The notes below the pieces were generated by a model. It saw only the letters and a list, made by a program, of their open reading frames with translations, did no database searches and had not been told where the DNA came from. The translations under genes and the position numbers were made by a program. A stretch of 64,000 bases of DNA from Chrysaora quinquecirrha (Eukaryota; Cnidaria; Scyphozoa; Semaeostomeae; Pelagiidae). The DNA lies in the NCBI GenBank assembly GCA_014526335.1, contig JACTAT010000036.1, forward strand, positions 4,135,516 through 4,199,515. Reading direction: 5' to 3'. Position 1 is the stretch's first letter. Every line of letters starts with the position of its first letter. Positions 33,001 to 46,051 of this stretch are shown piece by piece.

Positions 33001-33819
33001 ATCGAAGAATTGTATAAAAGTGTTTCACAAGTTCTTCGCTATGTATTATATCTGTAAATATTTCTTGCTATCTGCTAATTCAGAGTGTCTTGTTATGTAT
33101 TGAAACATAGTCACCCATCTTCCGTGGACTAAGAAATTTTGAGCTCACTCTGCTTTTGTTTTTGAATGCAAAGCCATTAATTTCCTTTAGTTTATGTGCT
33201 TTTAGACTATAGGATTCCATTCATTTCCATACTGTTTTGCGCTACCAGGCGTAAAATGAATTTTTTTATCGGAGTGAAGATGAAACCTGGTTAATTTCAT
33301 GACAGATAAGGTAGAAACGACTTGCCAGTTCTGTGGTGTGTGCAGTAATAAGGAAAATCATAACAACAATAGAGCATTCTAAATAATGCTGATGATTTTG
33401 ATGAGTTAATTTTCAAAAGCTGAACAATTTCTAAATAGATTTTATTTTCATTGCTTTTTTGATGTTTCTACGGTATATCTTTATATGAGTTATTTATTAA
33501 TGGAACTGCAACCAAATAAGCAAAAGCTAGTAAAAGCACAGGAAAAACTGTCAATTTCCCCAAGCATACTGGTTTTTTCATGCAAACTATGTTATTGCCT
33601 AGCTGAAAGCATAGTGTGTCTATTTTTAGAAGTTTGTAATGTTTCATGCAATTTTGTTGGAAATGTACCGTATTTTACACACTTTCAAATCACTATATCG
33701 TACAATCTAGTAAATTCGTATAATTTGCACTTGCTTTTGCTTGTAGGAGTCAGTTTTTGTTACTTAATAAAGGGCGAAGCCCTAAAAGTTCTTTGTTAAT
33801 GGTATACGACCAGTTAATT
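33001..33819. other. 3' flank of OTU-hAT gene, no gene seen
   Basis: AT-rich sequence with one 104-codon open frame (33485-33799, plus) of hydrophobic low-complexity composition that I do not regard as coding. Confidence 0.5.
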
Positions 33820-34041
33820 TTGTTTTTATTCTGCCTTCGACGACACATCGGCGCGAATTTAGATGTTGCTGCTGGAAAAGGCTTAATTCTGGGTCTTTAA
33901 AATGGGCGTTGGCCACCAATAAAAGTTTGAAAATGGGCGTTTCCCGAGAGTTTGAAGGGCGTGGTCCCAAAAAATTTTCTGGGGGCTACGCCCCCAGACC
34001 CCCCTTCAGCACCCCTCGGCAAAAACCCTGGATCCGCCCCT
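33820..34041. mobile_element. hAT-type terminal fragment
   Basis: Ends ctggatccgcccctg, the inverse of a CAGGGGCGGATCC terminus typical of hAT elements. Inward lies the hairpin ctgggggctacgcccccag. A related stretch occurs at about 15700 (gaagggtgtggtcctg). It could be the 3' end of the OTU-hAT element, but I find no matching 5' end. Confidence 0.55.
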
Positions 34042-34577
34042 GTGAAATCAATCTTTATTGATAAGACAATCATAGAAATTCTGCATTAGTATGTAGACTT
34101 ACGAAAAATTTAATCATAGTTATGTAATTGTAATAGTTAATGTTTGTATTCTGTAGTCTAACAATAGCATATTATATAAATAATATCATATGTATATTGT
34201 ATTCTACTAGACCCTTCACAGGGTGTTGAATATTGAATTGAATTGAATTGAAATTGAATGATATAATTTACGCCTTCTGACGGGGAGCAACCCCGCACTG
34301 CAGTCATTCCTTAAACAAAAATAATATCGATTATTATCTATTAAAGACCCTTCATTCTAGTTAAAAAAAGGTGAAAATGTGCTTGGCGTGAAATCTACGC
34401 GATTTATTTTAAATTATTTGCAATTATTTAGCTGCACTTGAGTGTTTAGTAGGCTTATGTTTACCCCCCGGTCACAAATTGAATTGAATTGCTGGATCAG
34501 AACCAATTTCTTGGAGAAGAATACGACACGGGAAACAAGAACAAGAAAGGAGGGGATGTGAAATCTCGTGATTGAAA
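34042..34577. other. Region upstream of GPR137 with a LINE-like tail
   Basis: AT-rich. At 34205-34260 the sequence agacccttcacagggtgttgaat leads into short attga repeats, which looks like the 3' tail of a non-LTR retrotransposon. The GPR137 promoter should lie in 34300-34570. Confidence 0.4.
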
Positions 34578-37500
34578 ATGGCCGTCAAAGATCACTTTCT
34601 TTCTGCTGCAAAGCACATCGCCTTGGAGCAGGCAACCGCTTCAAAAATCGAACAAATTCTCCCGCCGACTCTGAAGCCATCAGTACCGGTTCAAGTGCAC
34701 CTTGGTCTTTCAGCAGCCTTCACTGCATTATATGGCCTACTCTTTCTGATGATCCTGCTTCAACTGTGGCTGATTTTGCATTACGGACATAGAAGACTGT
34801 CATATCAGAGCACATTTTTGTTCGTATGCCTACTCTGGGCTGCTCTTAGAACGACATTGTTTTCCTTTTATTTCAAGAACTGCAGTGAGACAAATACCAT
34901 GGCACCATTCTTCAATTGGCTGTTTTTTGCCTTTCCTGTTTTCCTGCAGTATTTCATGCTCAATATTTTGGTGCTATATTTTGTCCAGGTAGAGTATAGT
35001 CTCCCACTGGGAACCTGTTTACCAACGTTCTCACTTGGTTAACAAAAAAGTTGAAAGTTTACGTGGTTAGGTGTGGAGAAAATTGGTAGCTAAAAGCTAG
35101 ATGTTTCACTTTAACTCAGTGGAAAGTGTTTGTGACAAGTTACCCCACTGACAGTTTAGCCCACTGACAGTTTAGCCCTCAACGAAGTTACCCACCCTAT
35201 GATCAAGTATTTTTACGCTTTATTCAACATCGAGGAAATGTATAGTGATTTGATATTAGAAAATCATGCCTTTCTAAAGCAGGAAGTAAATTTTGTTGCT
35301 GGCTTTAGGTTATCTTTTCTTTTGCTCTAGGTGTCACTTGAAAGGAAATATCAAAGTGCTATAAGAAACAGGTAAATATTAAGAACAAAGAATAACTATG
35401 CCTTACTGTATTACCAAAACTTTCATTATAAACATTATCATGCAAAGGAGCTAGCTATTAGCCATGGGAAGTTCAACTGAGAAAAAACATGCCAACAACG
35501 TTAAGCGTTTAACTTAAGTTGGTTTGGTGAGGGAGAATGTTTCCATTGACAGTGTTGCAGGGTGTTCTTGACATTCTATTGCTTATAACGGTCATTGTAT
35601 CTTTGCATTGCAAGATCTGGCAGGAAATGTTCAACCCCAGTGCTATTCTAGAGGCCTCAATAACAGTTATGAAACACAAGCTGCAGAACATCCATTGATT
35701 GGCAGGGCTACCTTTTGTTGATTCTGCCTACTTTGGTTGACGGGTATACCCATCCTCCTTACTAGCGATCTTTAGATTGTGTATTGATTAAAGATGGGAT
35801 AAGGTTATAGAGGTCTCAATAGGATAAAAAATGCTGCAATACCATCAGTGATGTCACAATAGAACCCTGACCCTTGTGACATGTCATATATTTGATGCCA
35901 AATGCCAGTGCTCACAATACATTGCAAAAGTCCCCTCAATCGCAATTGACCTGAATGCTCTAGCAATCATAATCAATTTTGTCCTTTTGGTTTGGACTTT
36001 ATGTCAACTTATGTTAGAAGTCACAACCAGTTGTCAATGGCTGTGTCACATTGTATATCAACATTAGCCTGGCTTTGGGTGTCCGCGCTGCAGTGCTTAA
36101 TCTACTAGGTCTTATTTTCATTTTTTCTCAACAGAAAATCTTTGTTTCTGGTGTTTTTCTTGGTCAATACAGTATTTCTGGTTACCAACATCACAAGTTC
36201 ATTCCTCTATTATAAAGAACCTAAAGCCTCTTACCAACAGACCATCACTATAGTTAGAGTCTCACTTGATTACAGTTTGTTTTTTATTTCTGCCATCATC
36301 CTGTGTTGGTGTATAATAAGGGTAAGTAATGTTTGGTTTTACTTGCAGTCTAATTAAATATTTGAGATAGTTAATTTGAATCGAGAAATGAAGTGCTAGT
36401 TTGAAAAATTTTTGACTTGTTTCTTACGTCTGTCAATTTTTTGTCGGATTCTTAAAATTTCAATTTCATTTTTCTTAGCTGACGAAAACAAGAACTACAA
36501 AGATTTTGATAGAGGGAAAGGTACATTTTGCTTCTTGGTATTTTGTTGGGGGCAATCTCAGTATTCTAACGTCTCCATTTTCTATCTTCTGTGTATAAAC
36601 TAGCCTTCTTTTTCGAGTGAAACATATTCGATAAATTGGTGATGCTGTTTAATAACTTGAGCATTTGGTAAAACTTGGGTATATTTCACCAAAGCTTTAA
36701 CAAAAAAGTCTGCAAGACAGGAAAATTGATTAAAAACATTCTTAAAGATCTCAAATGTAGAGATATTGCTGACTGTTCAAGTTTTAATGGGGATGTCTGT
36801 TGAAGATAAGAGACTTAAACCCCGGTTTTTATTTCCATTCCTTCTTTATTAAAGTTCTGTTGATTTCTACTTTAAATTAAGCATTTTGCTACATTTTAAC
36901 CATGGTCACGAAATTCATTCTACACGCCATCACAACCTTGAATTGTTCGAAATTTGCTGCATACCTGATTTTCCTAGAAAAGCTAGCGGTTTAACAGGCC
37001 CAATCTTTTGGTTTGCAATACTTGTCAATCTTGTCTTTTCTTTTCATTCAAGGGAGTTTCATACTGTCAAGCAATGACGGTCTGTACTTTAATTTCACTG
37101 CTGTATCTTTCAAGAACAATTTATAACATCATTGCTGTGTCACCAGTTTCAATGCCAACATTTAACTTTGGATGGATTAATGTTTCTGACCAGGTAAAGC
37201 TACACTTAATTACAAAGGCTAATCTCGTTACTCTTTTTATGAGTATTTTACGTACCAAAGAAGGAATGAACTGTACGGAGTTATCTTAATGTAAAGGCGA
37301 ATACACGTGTACTTGTGCCCAGAGTCATGAGATGAATATGTCCCTGTTCTTGGAGATAAAAGCACAGAGATTATCTTTTGCTCAAAAATTACGCAATGTT
37401 TCCACTACCTCTCCTGGAGCGACTGCAAGGCAGGTCGTTGCATGCGAAGTGGATTCCCTTACTCGAGATTTGCGATAAACAGCGGAGTATGCCCGATAAT

Positions 37501-39829
37501 GTTTCTGCTGTTTATCGCAGCTCTGAAGTTTTTTTCAATTCAAAAACTTTTCACTTACTCAAGATACCCGCCGTCTTTCAGAAAGTGTCGTACCGACCCA
37601 GAACGTAATGGCAAACCAACCTTTGCCCTACCGTTACGAGGTGAAAAAGACCATGCTGGTGAAAGTTTGCTTTTCAATAGCCAATTAGCATGATAAAAGC
37701 AAGAGAAGTATACTCTTTACGTTATTCCTAAGGCTTAACCTTTAAAGTGACAGATCCAAGTTAACGAATCAGACACCATCTTCCAGCAATTAAATCAGCT
37801 ACTAAATGAATACAACAACACAGACAATCGACTGAACGTCGTAGCAGACGGTCGAGTTTGTCAATACACTGTAAGTCATTTCTTTGCAGGGAGAGATCGG
37901 AAAACAAGGCACAATTGAACACTCTACGAATAATTATGCATTTGTTTCATTTGGTGTAGTATTGTTCATATGGGAACTCCTTCCTACGTTTACTACTGTG
38001 TGGCTTTTCAGAGTTAGAAGTCCGGACACTGGCGTGGTGAGTGAAGTTAGTAAGAATTCAACAAGGCCCTGGAAAAATGATCAAACATTCTTGTTCGAAC
38101 ATTTGAGATTTGTTTAACAATTAATGTTAGACCATTTCAAATGTTAGGTCAAGTTGCGAAACATTGCTCGAAACGCAGAATTTCAGCCATGTTTCTAATA
38201 AAAGTTCGAAAAAATTTCTGCTTGTCGCCAGCAATAAAGTGCTTTTATAAACAATGTTTCGCAAAATGCCAAACGGTTAAACATTTTGCTTGATAAACAA
38301 TCAGGGCCTTTGTAAACAGCAAATTTTTTTATCCAAAGTATGAGTTAGTTACTCATTTTTTTAATTCTTTTTATTGTCAGGTCACCTCTGGAATAACTTC
38401 AGAGAGTTTCAGCAGCAAGTCGTATTTTTTCGATAACGATCGACGTTATGATTCTGATGACGATCTTACGACGGGAGTCACACCACCTAGTTTCGCTGGG
38501 TATGTAAATCAACTGAGAATTTTTGTTTTATTTGATTATACATTGCTTTGCCTTGGCTTGGCTTCGTTTGGCTTGGCTTGGCTTGACTTGCCTTGGTTTC
38601 TTTGCGTTGACTTTTCCTAACTTGATTTTCCTTGACCTGACTCGAATTGACTTGATTTGGTTCGTTGGCATGTCTTGGCTTTCCTTGGCTATGCTTGTCT
38701 TGGCTTGGCTTGACTTGTCTCGGCTTGGCTTGACTTGTCTCGGCTTGGCTTGACTTGATTTCGCTTTGCTTGACTTGATTTCGCTTGGCTTGACTTGACT
38801 GGGAATTGACTTGACTTGGCTTGGCTTGGCTTGGCTTGGCTTGGCTTGGCTTGGCTTAATTAAACTCGTCCGTATCCACTGGATTTCGCTTGACTTGGTA
38901 CAACTCGACTGTTTTTCTTGACCTCGCTTGGCTTGACTGGAAGTTGACTTGACTTGCCTTGGCTTGGCTTAGCTTGGCTTAGCTTGGCTTTGCTTGGCTT
39001 GGCTTGGCTTGGCTTGGCTTGGCTTGGCTCGGCTCGGCTTGGCTCGGCTTAATTCAACTCGTCTGTCTCCACTGGATTTCGCTTGACCTGGTACAACTCG
39101 ACTGTTTTTCTTGACCTCGCTTGGCTTGACTTGACTGGAAATTGACTTGACTTGGCTTGGCTTAGCTTGGCTTTGCATGGCTTGAATTGGCTTGGCTTGG
39201 CTTGGCCTGGCCTGGCTTAATTAAACTCGTCCATCTCCACTGGATTTCGCTTGACTTGGTACAACTCGACTGTTTTTCTTGACCTCGCTTGGCTTGACGT
39301 GACTGGAAATTGACTTGACTTGGCTTGGCTTGGCTTAGCTTGGCTTTGCTTGGCTTGGCTTGGCTCGGCTTGACTCGGCTTAATTCAACTCGTCTGTCTC
39401 CACTGGATTTCGCTTGACCTGGTACAACTCGACTGTTTTTCTTGACTTGGCTTGGCTTGCTTTGCTTCAATTTGCCCTTGTTGGCAAAACTCTTAAGATT
39501 TAAGATTCTACTTCAATCAGCATTTCTGTCTTGTTGTTTTGCGGTCCCGTTTTAAAATCGGCTTTCAATTTACTCTGATGTAACTTATTTCTCTTTAAAG
39601 CCTTCTTGACATTCCTGGGATTGGTACGCGGACTTACAGTGTCAATGACCAAGCAAGCTACAAGCGGATTTCATCGTACGGTTCAATACCTACGCGCGGC
39701 AGCAGTTACAACGCTCAGAGTAGGAGTTATCCAAGCCCTCACGTCCGTGGTACGACGCCGCCAATGTTGTTTTCATCCGCCAGCAGCAACCCGTACAGGC
39801 AGATGATGCAATCAGAAGAAATGGAATAG
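34578..39829 (+). CDS. GPR137: GPR137-family seven-transmembrane protein
   Basis: Nine exons: 34578-34988, 35331-35371, 36135-36321, 36479-36520, 37053-37193, 37754-37870, 37890-38036, 38381-38499 and 39601-39829. All borders are GT-AG and the phases add up to 477 residues. Seven hydrophobic segments are visible: ALYGLLFLMILLQLWLIL, FLFVCLLWAALRTTLF, FPVFLQYFMLNILVLYF, LFLVFFLVNTVFLV, LFFISAIILCWCII, MTVCTLISLLYLSR and FGVVLFIWELLPTF. Family features are the short exon 4 (LTKTRTTKILIEGK) and the WELLPT motif in the last helix. Vertebrate GPR137 proteins are lysosomal and modulate Rag/mTORC1 signalling. The C-terminal tail is Ser-rich (SSYGSIPTRGSSYNAQ). I chose the ATG at 34578 as the first in a clean frame. 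The exon encoding FQQLNQLLNEYNNTDN is a luminal/linker insert I do not recognise from vertebrates. Confidence 0.9.
38125..38320. mobile_element. 'caagcaatgttttgc' MITE family, degenerate copy
   Basis: Words such as aacattttgcttgataaac and gcaaaatgccaaacgg resemble the copies at 40490, 46237, 57987, 59725 and 62700. It lies in GPR137 intron 7. Confidence 0.5.
38545..39470. repeat. CTTGG-rich tandem repeat with higher-order units
   Basis: Nearly 1 kb of cttgg/cttgact pentamers in GPR137 intron 8. A larger unit (160-190 bp) containing ccactggatttcgcttgac and caactcgactgtttttcttg recurs from about 38870, 39060, 39230 and 39390. Open frames inside it (poly AKPSQ on minus) are artefacts. Confidence 0.95.
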
Positions 39830-39839
39830 CTGAAATCTT

Positions 39840-40214
39840 GGAGCTAAAATCAAGGTATCAAATGCTGAAACATTAGGTAAAAAATATCATTTGAATTATG
39901 CACAGACGATTTTTTATGATGATTTTTAATTTATGAAAGCTGTTTAAAAAGATTGAATCAGGATTAAGCTGGAAAGACAGCTGAGAGTTGGTCCTATTCA
40001 TGTTAGTGTGAAGGCAGAACTAGTTTAAACGGTTTCTCTGGTTCACATTTGAAAGCAGTATTAATCTTTGACCATTGCTTAATTAATACAAATTTGATCG
40101 ATAGGCGAATGGGTCGCTGAATTCGATAAGCTGGTTTTGCCTACAAGGGGGTAGGGTTGTGGGACTCTGCGTCCACAAATATGCACTAAGCTTACTCGTT
40201 CATTTATTTGTCAG
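39840..40214. other. Intergenic GPR137-atlastin, nothing recognised
   Basis: 3' flank of GPR137 up to the left edge of the atlastin tandem duplication. No gene or clear repeat. Confidence 0.5.
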
Positions 40215-40489
40215 TTCTGAGAAAACTAATCACTGAAAAGCATCCATCAGAACCCCTTTCTCGTTTTTGCGTATACTTTTATTGTGCACGTTAATTTATG
40301 ATAAACTAGTGAAATAAAAATTAGATTTTTAGGGGGTGATGAGTAATTTAGTACATTGTCAGTAAACATCCGTATGTTCGAAGCGAGAATTTATATTAAG
40401 ACTTCGCCAAATTAACACGAAGAATCGACTTTAATTGCTATTTTAAACAAACTGAACATTCCAAGGAAAAATTTAGAAATCCACGTAGG

Positions 40490-40735
40490 CCATGGCTAAG
40501 CGATCGAACATTTCACTTCGAACATCTGAAATTGGCTTGTCAAGCAAAATGTTTTATTTTTGGCCATGTTGCAAAACATTACTCGTCAAACAATTTGTTT
40601 GTGAGAAGCTGGAATTGCTTAGCAGTTCTGCTTGTCAAGCAATGTTTTGCGACGTGGCCAAGCGATAAAGATTTGCGTGCAAAGCACAACTCAAATGTTT
40701 GACCAATAATGTTTGATCTTTTTGCCAGGGCCTTC
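40490..40735. mobile_element. 'caagcaatgttttgc' MITE family copy
   Basis: Contains tggctaagcgatcgaacatt near one end and gtttgatctttttgccagggc at the other; duplicated at 46237-46485. Related copies are at 57987-58215, 59725-59992 and 62700-62790. Confidence 0.65.
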
Positions 40736-41316
40736 AACTTTCTTGAATGACACCTTAGCAAGGACCCTCATTGAAAGCGAACTACCATAGTGGGAATATA
40801 ATATGATCCTTAATACCACATAAAACCTTTCTTTCTTGACACACTCGTGTGCGGATGTTTCCTGCACTCTTTTTCGTTACGAATAATTTTCTTCGCATCT
40901 CATCACATTTGTTTTCGTTTTAAGTTAATATAAAATCTATGAAGAATAATTTTGAAAAATTTTGAAATTAATTGCAAACTTTTGCTGATTTAGTAATATA
41001 TTTTGTTATTGTTATACACAGATTTTTTGATAGTTTATTGCTCATTTTTGTAGTATTAAAGAGTAATCGTAGTATAACTTATTAGATTTTTGTTTCCAGA
41101 GGACTTACAGGTGCAATTTTCTGGAAACCTCCATTTTTTTATAATTGTTTAATTTATAAGGTTGGAACTGGAAGGTTATGTGACATCAAAAGGAACTTTT
41201 TCCCTCAATTGGAAAATCGCAAAATAGTAACTTGATCCGCATCCGTATAAGAAGATTTTTCCACATGTGGAACCATCTATCCTAGTATTTCCCATATATA
41301 TAGCAGATATATTAGT

Positions 41317-41457
41317 ATGTATGGCACTGAAGGCTACAAAGCCCAATGGGAAAAGAGTTCTGAGCTTGTGGGCTGTATGTCTTGGATGGTTGCTCCTATA
41401 CGCGATGGTTTGATCGGAGGCTTTATCCCATTGTTTGCCATTCTTGAAAATAAATAA
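41317..41457 (+). CDS. Conserved small open frame upstream of atlastin, copy 1
   Basis: 46-codon frame beginning MYGTEGYKAQWEKSS and ending ILENK, with AATAAA overlapping the stop. I do not recognise it. It is identical to 47072-47212, while the surrounding duplicated sequence shows several differences. It could be a small exon, an upstream ORF or chance. Confidence 0.25.
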   Translation: MYGTEGYKAQWEKSSELVGCMSWMVAPIRDGLIGGFIPLFAILENK

Positions 41458-42827
41458 ATATATAGAGATATTAGGGATTAGCTCGACTGGTGATGCTAGT
41501 GGTCTAGGGCTTGCCGCCCTTTATTTCCGGATGGCTAAGTTTGTAGAGAATGGATAGAGTTGGTGTGAGGTTGGCGAGGTTGGTGTATAAAGCCTTCCTT
41601 TGGAGGATCGAAACCTGTACTGATCGTTTCTAGTCTCTCGAAAACTAATTTTTCCGATGCCAAATGCTGCGATCCAAGAAAAGATGTTACATTAGGAACT
41701 TTATGTTGATTGGTTGTTTTTAAGCTATCCGCACGCAACAAATTTTCGCTGTAGCTTTTCCATTCGCTCACCAATCAGCGCACAGTATCCAGTGAGATGA
41801 CGCAATGTAAATTGCAGTTGGTTTAGCACCCCGCTCTTTCTGTGCACAAGCACAAAGCATTCATTCAGCATTCACATTTGAATCGTGCTGCCATGTAAGT
41901 CCTCTGTTGTAAGCTTTTTTAATGCTTCATTTATAGTTTTTGTAGAGGAGCAGTTTAAAGTGTTTTAAGCGTTTAAACCGTTAGAATCATACGATAGGCT
42001 GGGATAGGTTTAGAATTGCTGAAAATCATTAAGAATCGATTTCAATAATTTTGAAAAAATTAGTAGCTTTAATTGTTATGAAATGATAGCAAATAAAATT
42101 GGTTTTTTCTTACTTTTGCACCAGCTTTATTAAAGGTAATGGAACTCGAGTTGCCGAAGACTGAACACTATTCGTTTTTAAATAAAAACGATTTTATAAG
42201 TTCATCGAAGACAAGGGTTTAGGGGTGCATTTTTATGCTTGAAGAATGAAAACATCTTGTTATGTACTTTTTGCGTCTAGAATTGAATTTTTCTGCCCCG
42301 CAGCGCAATTTTCCAGTGCCACCCTCATCCAATCTCGTTTTCAAACCTTTGTTCGAATTGTTTCAAACTTGAAGCGAGACAGACAGGGCTCAGTCGTAAT
42401 CCTTGAAATCCTTGCAAGTTCAAAGAGCAAACGGTAAAATTTTTTCACCTGATATTGTTTTACACGGGGATAAAATAACTTGGAATTATCATACAACTTT
42501 ACAGAAAACGTAGGACACAACTTTTCGTAGTTCAGGTAAAATAAATCACTGTGAATTTTACTTGTTTTGGAGCTATTAATGTTGCTTACTTCTTGATGAA
42601 TTTATTTAGGCCCACCACATCGCACCACACGACCATCGCGGAGCAGCTATAGACTAATAGTAAACAAACACAGGCGCTTCAAAATGCGAGAGTTAACATA
42701 CAATTGAAAAGCTGAATCTGAATGTATAACGTCCATCATATGTCAACATTATTGTGTGTGAAAAATATTTCGAGTTTAATTTAAGAATGAATTGTATGGA
42801 GTCACACGGGGGACAAAAGTCGTCTTG

Positions 42828-43125
42828 TCAATGGTAACAGGATAAGTCGGTCCACTGCCAAGTCGGTCCACCATGTGTCAGACAAGTCGGCCCATCAAGT
42901 GTTAGACAAGTCAGCCTGTCAGCGTATACCAAAGTTGCCCACTAAAATATAATAAATTGTGCTTATAATTGTATATGTACACTGTTAAAGCAGGGGTTTG
43001 GGGGCGGCAACCCCCAATAACAGCACATGCAACAAAATAACTAGCAAATAATGTCATGAACCAACATTGCGGTGGGCCAACTTGTCCATAGCGGTGGGCC
43101 GACTTGGTAGTGGACCGAATTTTCT
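42828..43125. mobile_element. MITE-like element with 'aagtcggtccac' ends, copy 1
   Basis: The ends are multi-block inverted repeats (aagtcggtccactgcc / actaccaagtcggcccacc in inverse). The interior ggggtttgggggcggcaaccccc resembles the element at 6159-6517. Duplicated at 48572-48883. Confidence 0.7.
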
Positions 43126-43532
43126 AGAAAGCTTGTCAATTTGGGTCACTACTCTCCAAAAGGCTGGGAGTCTCTGTCTGGTTGCTGACACCCACACCAC
43201 CCCTTGTTTTGTTTGGGAGAGGCCAGTGTTGAAACTTTGCTGTGTGCACCGAAACATTTTGGTGCATGATTCTGGTGAAAACAATAGAAAACAATGCTCC
43301 TTTTTTGAGAAAAATGGCCTGTGATTTGTGGCACATGCAGATTACAGTAGGGTGAAGAGAGCAGTGCATCTCCTCTACACTGCATACCCTGTTTCTGATG
43401 TTTTTGATCATTTTTGGCCCAATTCCTGTGTGGCATTTAGAATCAGGCAATCATGAGATACTGCTGCAGTAAATCCATAAAATTTTCTTTTGAAGAAATT
43501 TCAAGTGATTTTTGGAATTAAAGGTTAAAGAA

Positions 43533-46051
43533 ATGACTGTAAGAAAAAGAAATTCTGTTGGTGATGCAGACAATGCAGGTAAAGTTGCAGACAATGCAGT
43601 TGAAGTTGCAGATGGAAGGGGTGAGTTTCTAAACTTTGACAAAACTAATGCCAAATCAATGTTATTCATTTCACACCTATTATTACAGGTACTGAGATAA
43701 TTTTTGATTGTGTAGTAGTAGTTTTTGAAAACCCAAGCTATGTTGAGCAGGCTGATGCCAGACGGGTACTCTCTAAGCTGAAATACTAATCTTCAATCAA
43801 ATTCACAATCTCTTGAAGAAATAGCCAAGATGAATCTACTGTCAACTACCCAATGCTCTTGCAGCTATACCTGGATACCTTGTTTGCTTAGTATTGAGAC
43901 CTCTGACCAGTTCAGAAAAACTTGTCAGAAATTGAGCCATTTTATAATATGGTTTTAATGAAACAGTATACCCAATCCTAATAAGTTTATGGGAGCACCA
44001 TACCTTGCCATTGCAGAAGTTATTGTAGAGTTGTCAAGCCTTCAAAGTATGCTGTAGTATGACTTGTAGCCACAGCCAAGATTTTGAAAATAAATTGAAG
44101 AATGGCACCTATGAAATTTCAAAAGAGTTTTCCACTCTAGGGTCGCCAAAAAAATTTTCAGCACAATTGTTTTTGGGTTGTGTATCAGCACCCCCCACAG
44201 GGGACCAGAACCATGGGGTCTAAGGCTCAAACTAAAAGAGCTCAAAGGCTGTCCCCCTTACCCTCGTAAAAAATGCAAAATTCTTTTTTTCCATTGTTTT
44301 GCCCCAAATTGGTTGCTTCTGCCTCTGCTACCCTGCATTGCCTTTTGCACCCTTGACCAATCACCTAGCTGCCATTAGCTGTCTTTATGAAATTATACAT
44401 ATAAATAGAACGTTAATAGTTTGATCATTACCTGTTTTACAGAGTCTGTTGTGAGCTCATCTGATATTGAAGTCACAGTGCAAGAACCTAGACCAATTTG
44501 CATCCTTAAAACACTTGATGATCATTCATTTGAATTGGATGAAAAGGCACTTGAGGAAGTTCTCCTTCAGCCTGAAATTAGAAACAAGAAAGTTGCTGTG
44601 GTTTGTGTTGCTGGTGCATTTAGAAAAGGAAAATCTTTCTTGTTGAATTTCTTTATTAGATACCTTGAAAGAAAAGTAAGTAATTGGTTGGTTAATCCTT
44701 AGTGCAAGGATTTCTGTGAAAGCCTTAACCATTTTACTAATGCTGGAAGAGTCCACGTGGCAGACACTTGCAGATTTTAAAGGCGAAACCAAAAAAGGCA
44801 TTGTTTTGTGCTAGTGTTAGACGAAAAAGCTATTGCTCTTTTGAAAATCAAGGAGCAAATGCACTCATCCCTGGCCCACAAGTTTCTGCAAATATCTTAA
44901 TCTGCTTACAGCTTGACATATTTTCCAAAATGTTTGCTTATTGAATGAACCACAGCTTCTGCCCTGGTTGATAGAGAATAAAAACTCTCTGGAGTTAAGC
45001 CCTGTGATTGGTTCTTCATATAATTGTGCTATAGTCAAAACATCTTTGGGCATACTTAGTATGTCCCTAGATGTTTAAGTTAGTATGTCTAAAGATTTTT
45101 CGCTGTTTCTCAACTTGAAGTTTTATTTGCAAAAAACTATCTATGTATCGGCTGCATACAGTAAGTCTGAACTATTTTAAAGCTGCTTGTTGAAGCAAAT
45201 TACTATGATTAAAGGTTTGTTTTATATCCTAAGGGGAAAAATGAAAAAAAAAATGATAATGAATCTTGATGCGTTTGCTTTGAAGGATAATGATAGCAAC
45301 TGGATGGGTGAAGAAATTGAAGCTTTGCGAGGTTTCAGCTGGAGAGGTGGTGCTGAAAGGGAAACAACTGGCGTTTTATTATGGAATAAACCATACATAT
45401 GTGAATTACCAAGTGGAGAAGAGGTGAATCTGCTGTAACGAACTTTAACAGTACCCATGTCTCTAACAGATCTGTGAAAGTCCTGGCCAAACACTCCTGA
45501 CATTTATCCTGTAACATTCAGCCAATATTAAGCGATATTTAGCATAGCCAATGAGATGGCCAAATGCTCTCAAACTTTTAATCTATTCTATCTACCAGCT
45601 CAGAAGTGAGACCAATTATTGTCATTCTCAAACTTGCCAAGATCCACCAGATAGACCATAAATTTTTTTCACTTCTAGAATAATTTTTTCTAGCCTTCGA
45701 AATTTCCTACTTTTCCCTGAATTTTCACAAATTTGACTCAGGATCAGGATCAGATCATTGCCAATTTAATTAATTTTAAATTTTGCTCGACAGACAACAC
45801 CCAAATAGGTGGTCAAACACTATGAACATTTCTCTCGCTAAAAAAGCAATGTTGAAAAGTCAAGAACGCCTTGCCGAGGTTTAGAAGGAGCACAAATAAC
45901 ATTACTACTTTCTGTCATGTTTAATTCTAGTAATCGTATATTATCGTTGTTTATTTAGGTTGCAGTTCTTAGAAAACTAATCACTGAAAAGCATCCATCA
46001 AAACCCCCTTCTCGTTTTCACTTTCACCTTTTTGTGCACGATAATTTATAA
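43533..46051 (+). CDS. Atlastin 5' partial duplicate (exons 1-3 plus truncated exon 4)
   Basis: Exons 43533-43620, 44443-44675 and 45286-45423 duplicate atlastin exons 1-3, including the P-loop [11 protein letters not shown] and the block [15 protein letters not shown]. The exon 4 acceptor (tttatttag, 45950s) survives, but only GTTGCAGTT of exon 4 remains before the duplication junction. Read on, it gives about 30 unrelated codons and a stop at 46049 overlapping AATAAA, for a 183-residue product lacking switch II and the membrane anchor. Compared with copy 2, the exons differ by about 13 silent and 3 replacement changes, which argues that the reading frame has been maintained. An alternative role is a second promoter and 5' half spliced onto exon 4 at 51659; exon 3 ends in the right phase. 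Confidence 0.85.

Larger units (their letters stand above)
40216..45967 (+). repeat. Tandem segmental duplication, unit 1 (~5.75 kb)
   Basis: Aligned points are offset by 5751 bp at the left end (gaaaactaat 40221/45972) and by 5683-5700 bp further on (exon 3, 45286/50969; attactactt 45901/51601), so small indels have accumulated. By eye the copies differ by a few percent. The unit carries the atlastin upstream region, exons 1-3 and the first bases of exon 4. Confidence 0.95.

Noticed and set aside
33485..33799. 104-codon hydrophobic frame downstream of the OTU-hAT gene
   Set aside because: AT-rich low-complexity translation without a recognisable domain.
38969..39470. AKPSQ-repeat open frames on the minus strand
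   Set aside because: Translation of the CTTGG simple repeat in a GPR137 intron.
43136..43450. Minus-strand frames duplicated at 48899-49131
   Set aside because: Conserved in both places only because of the recent tandem duplication; no coding features.
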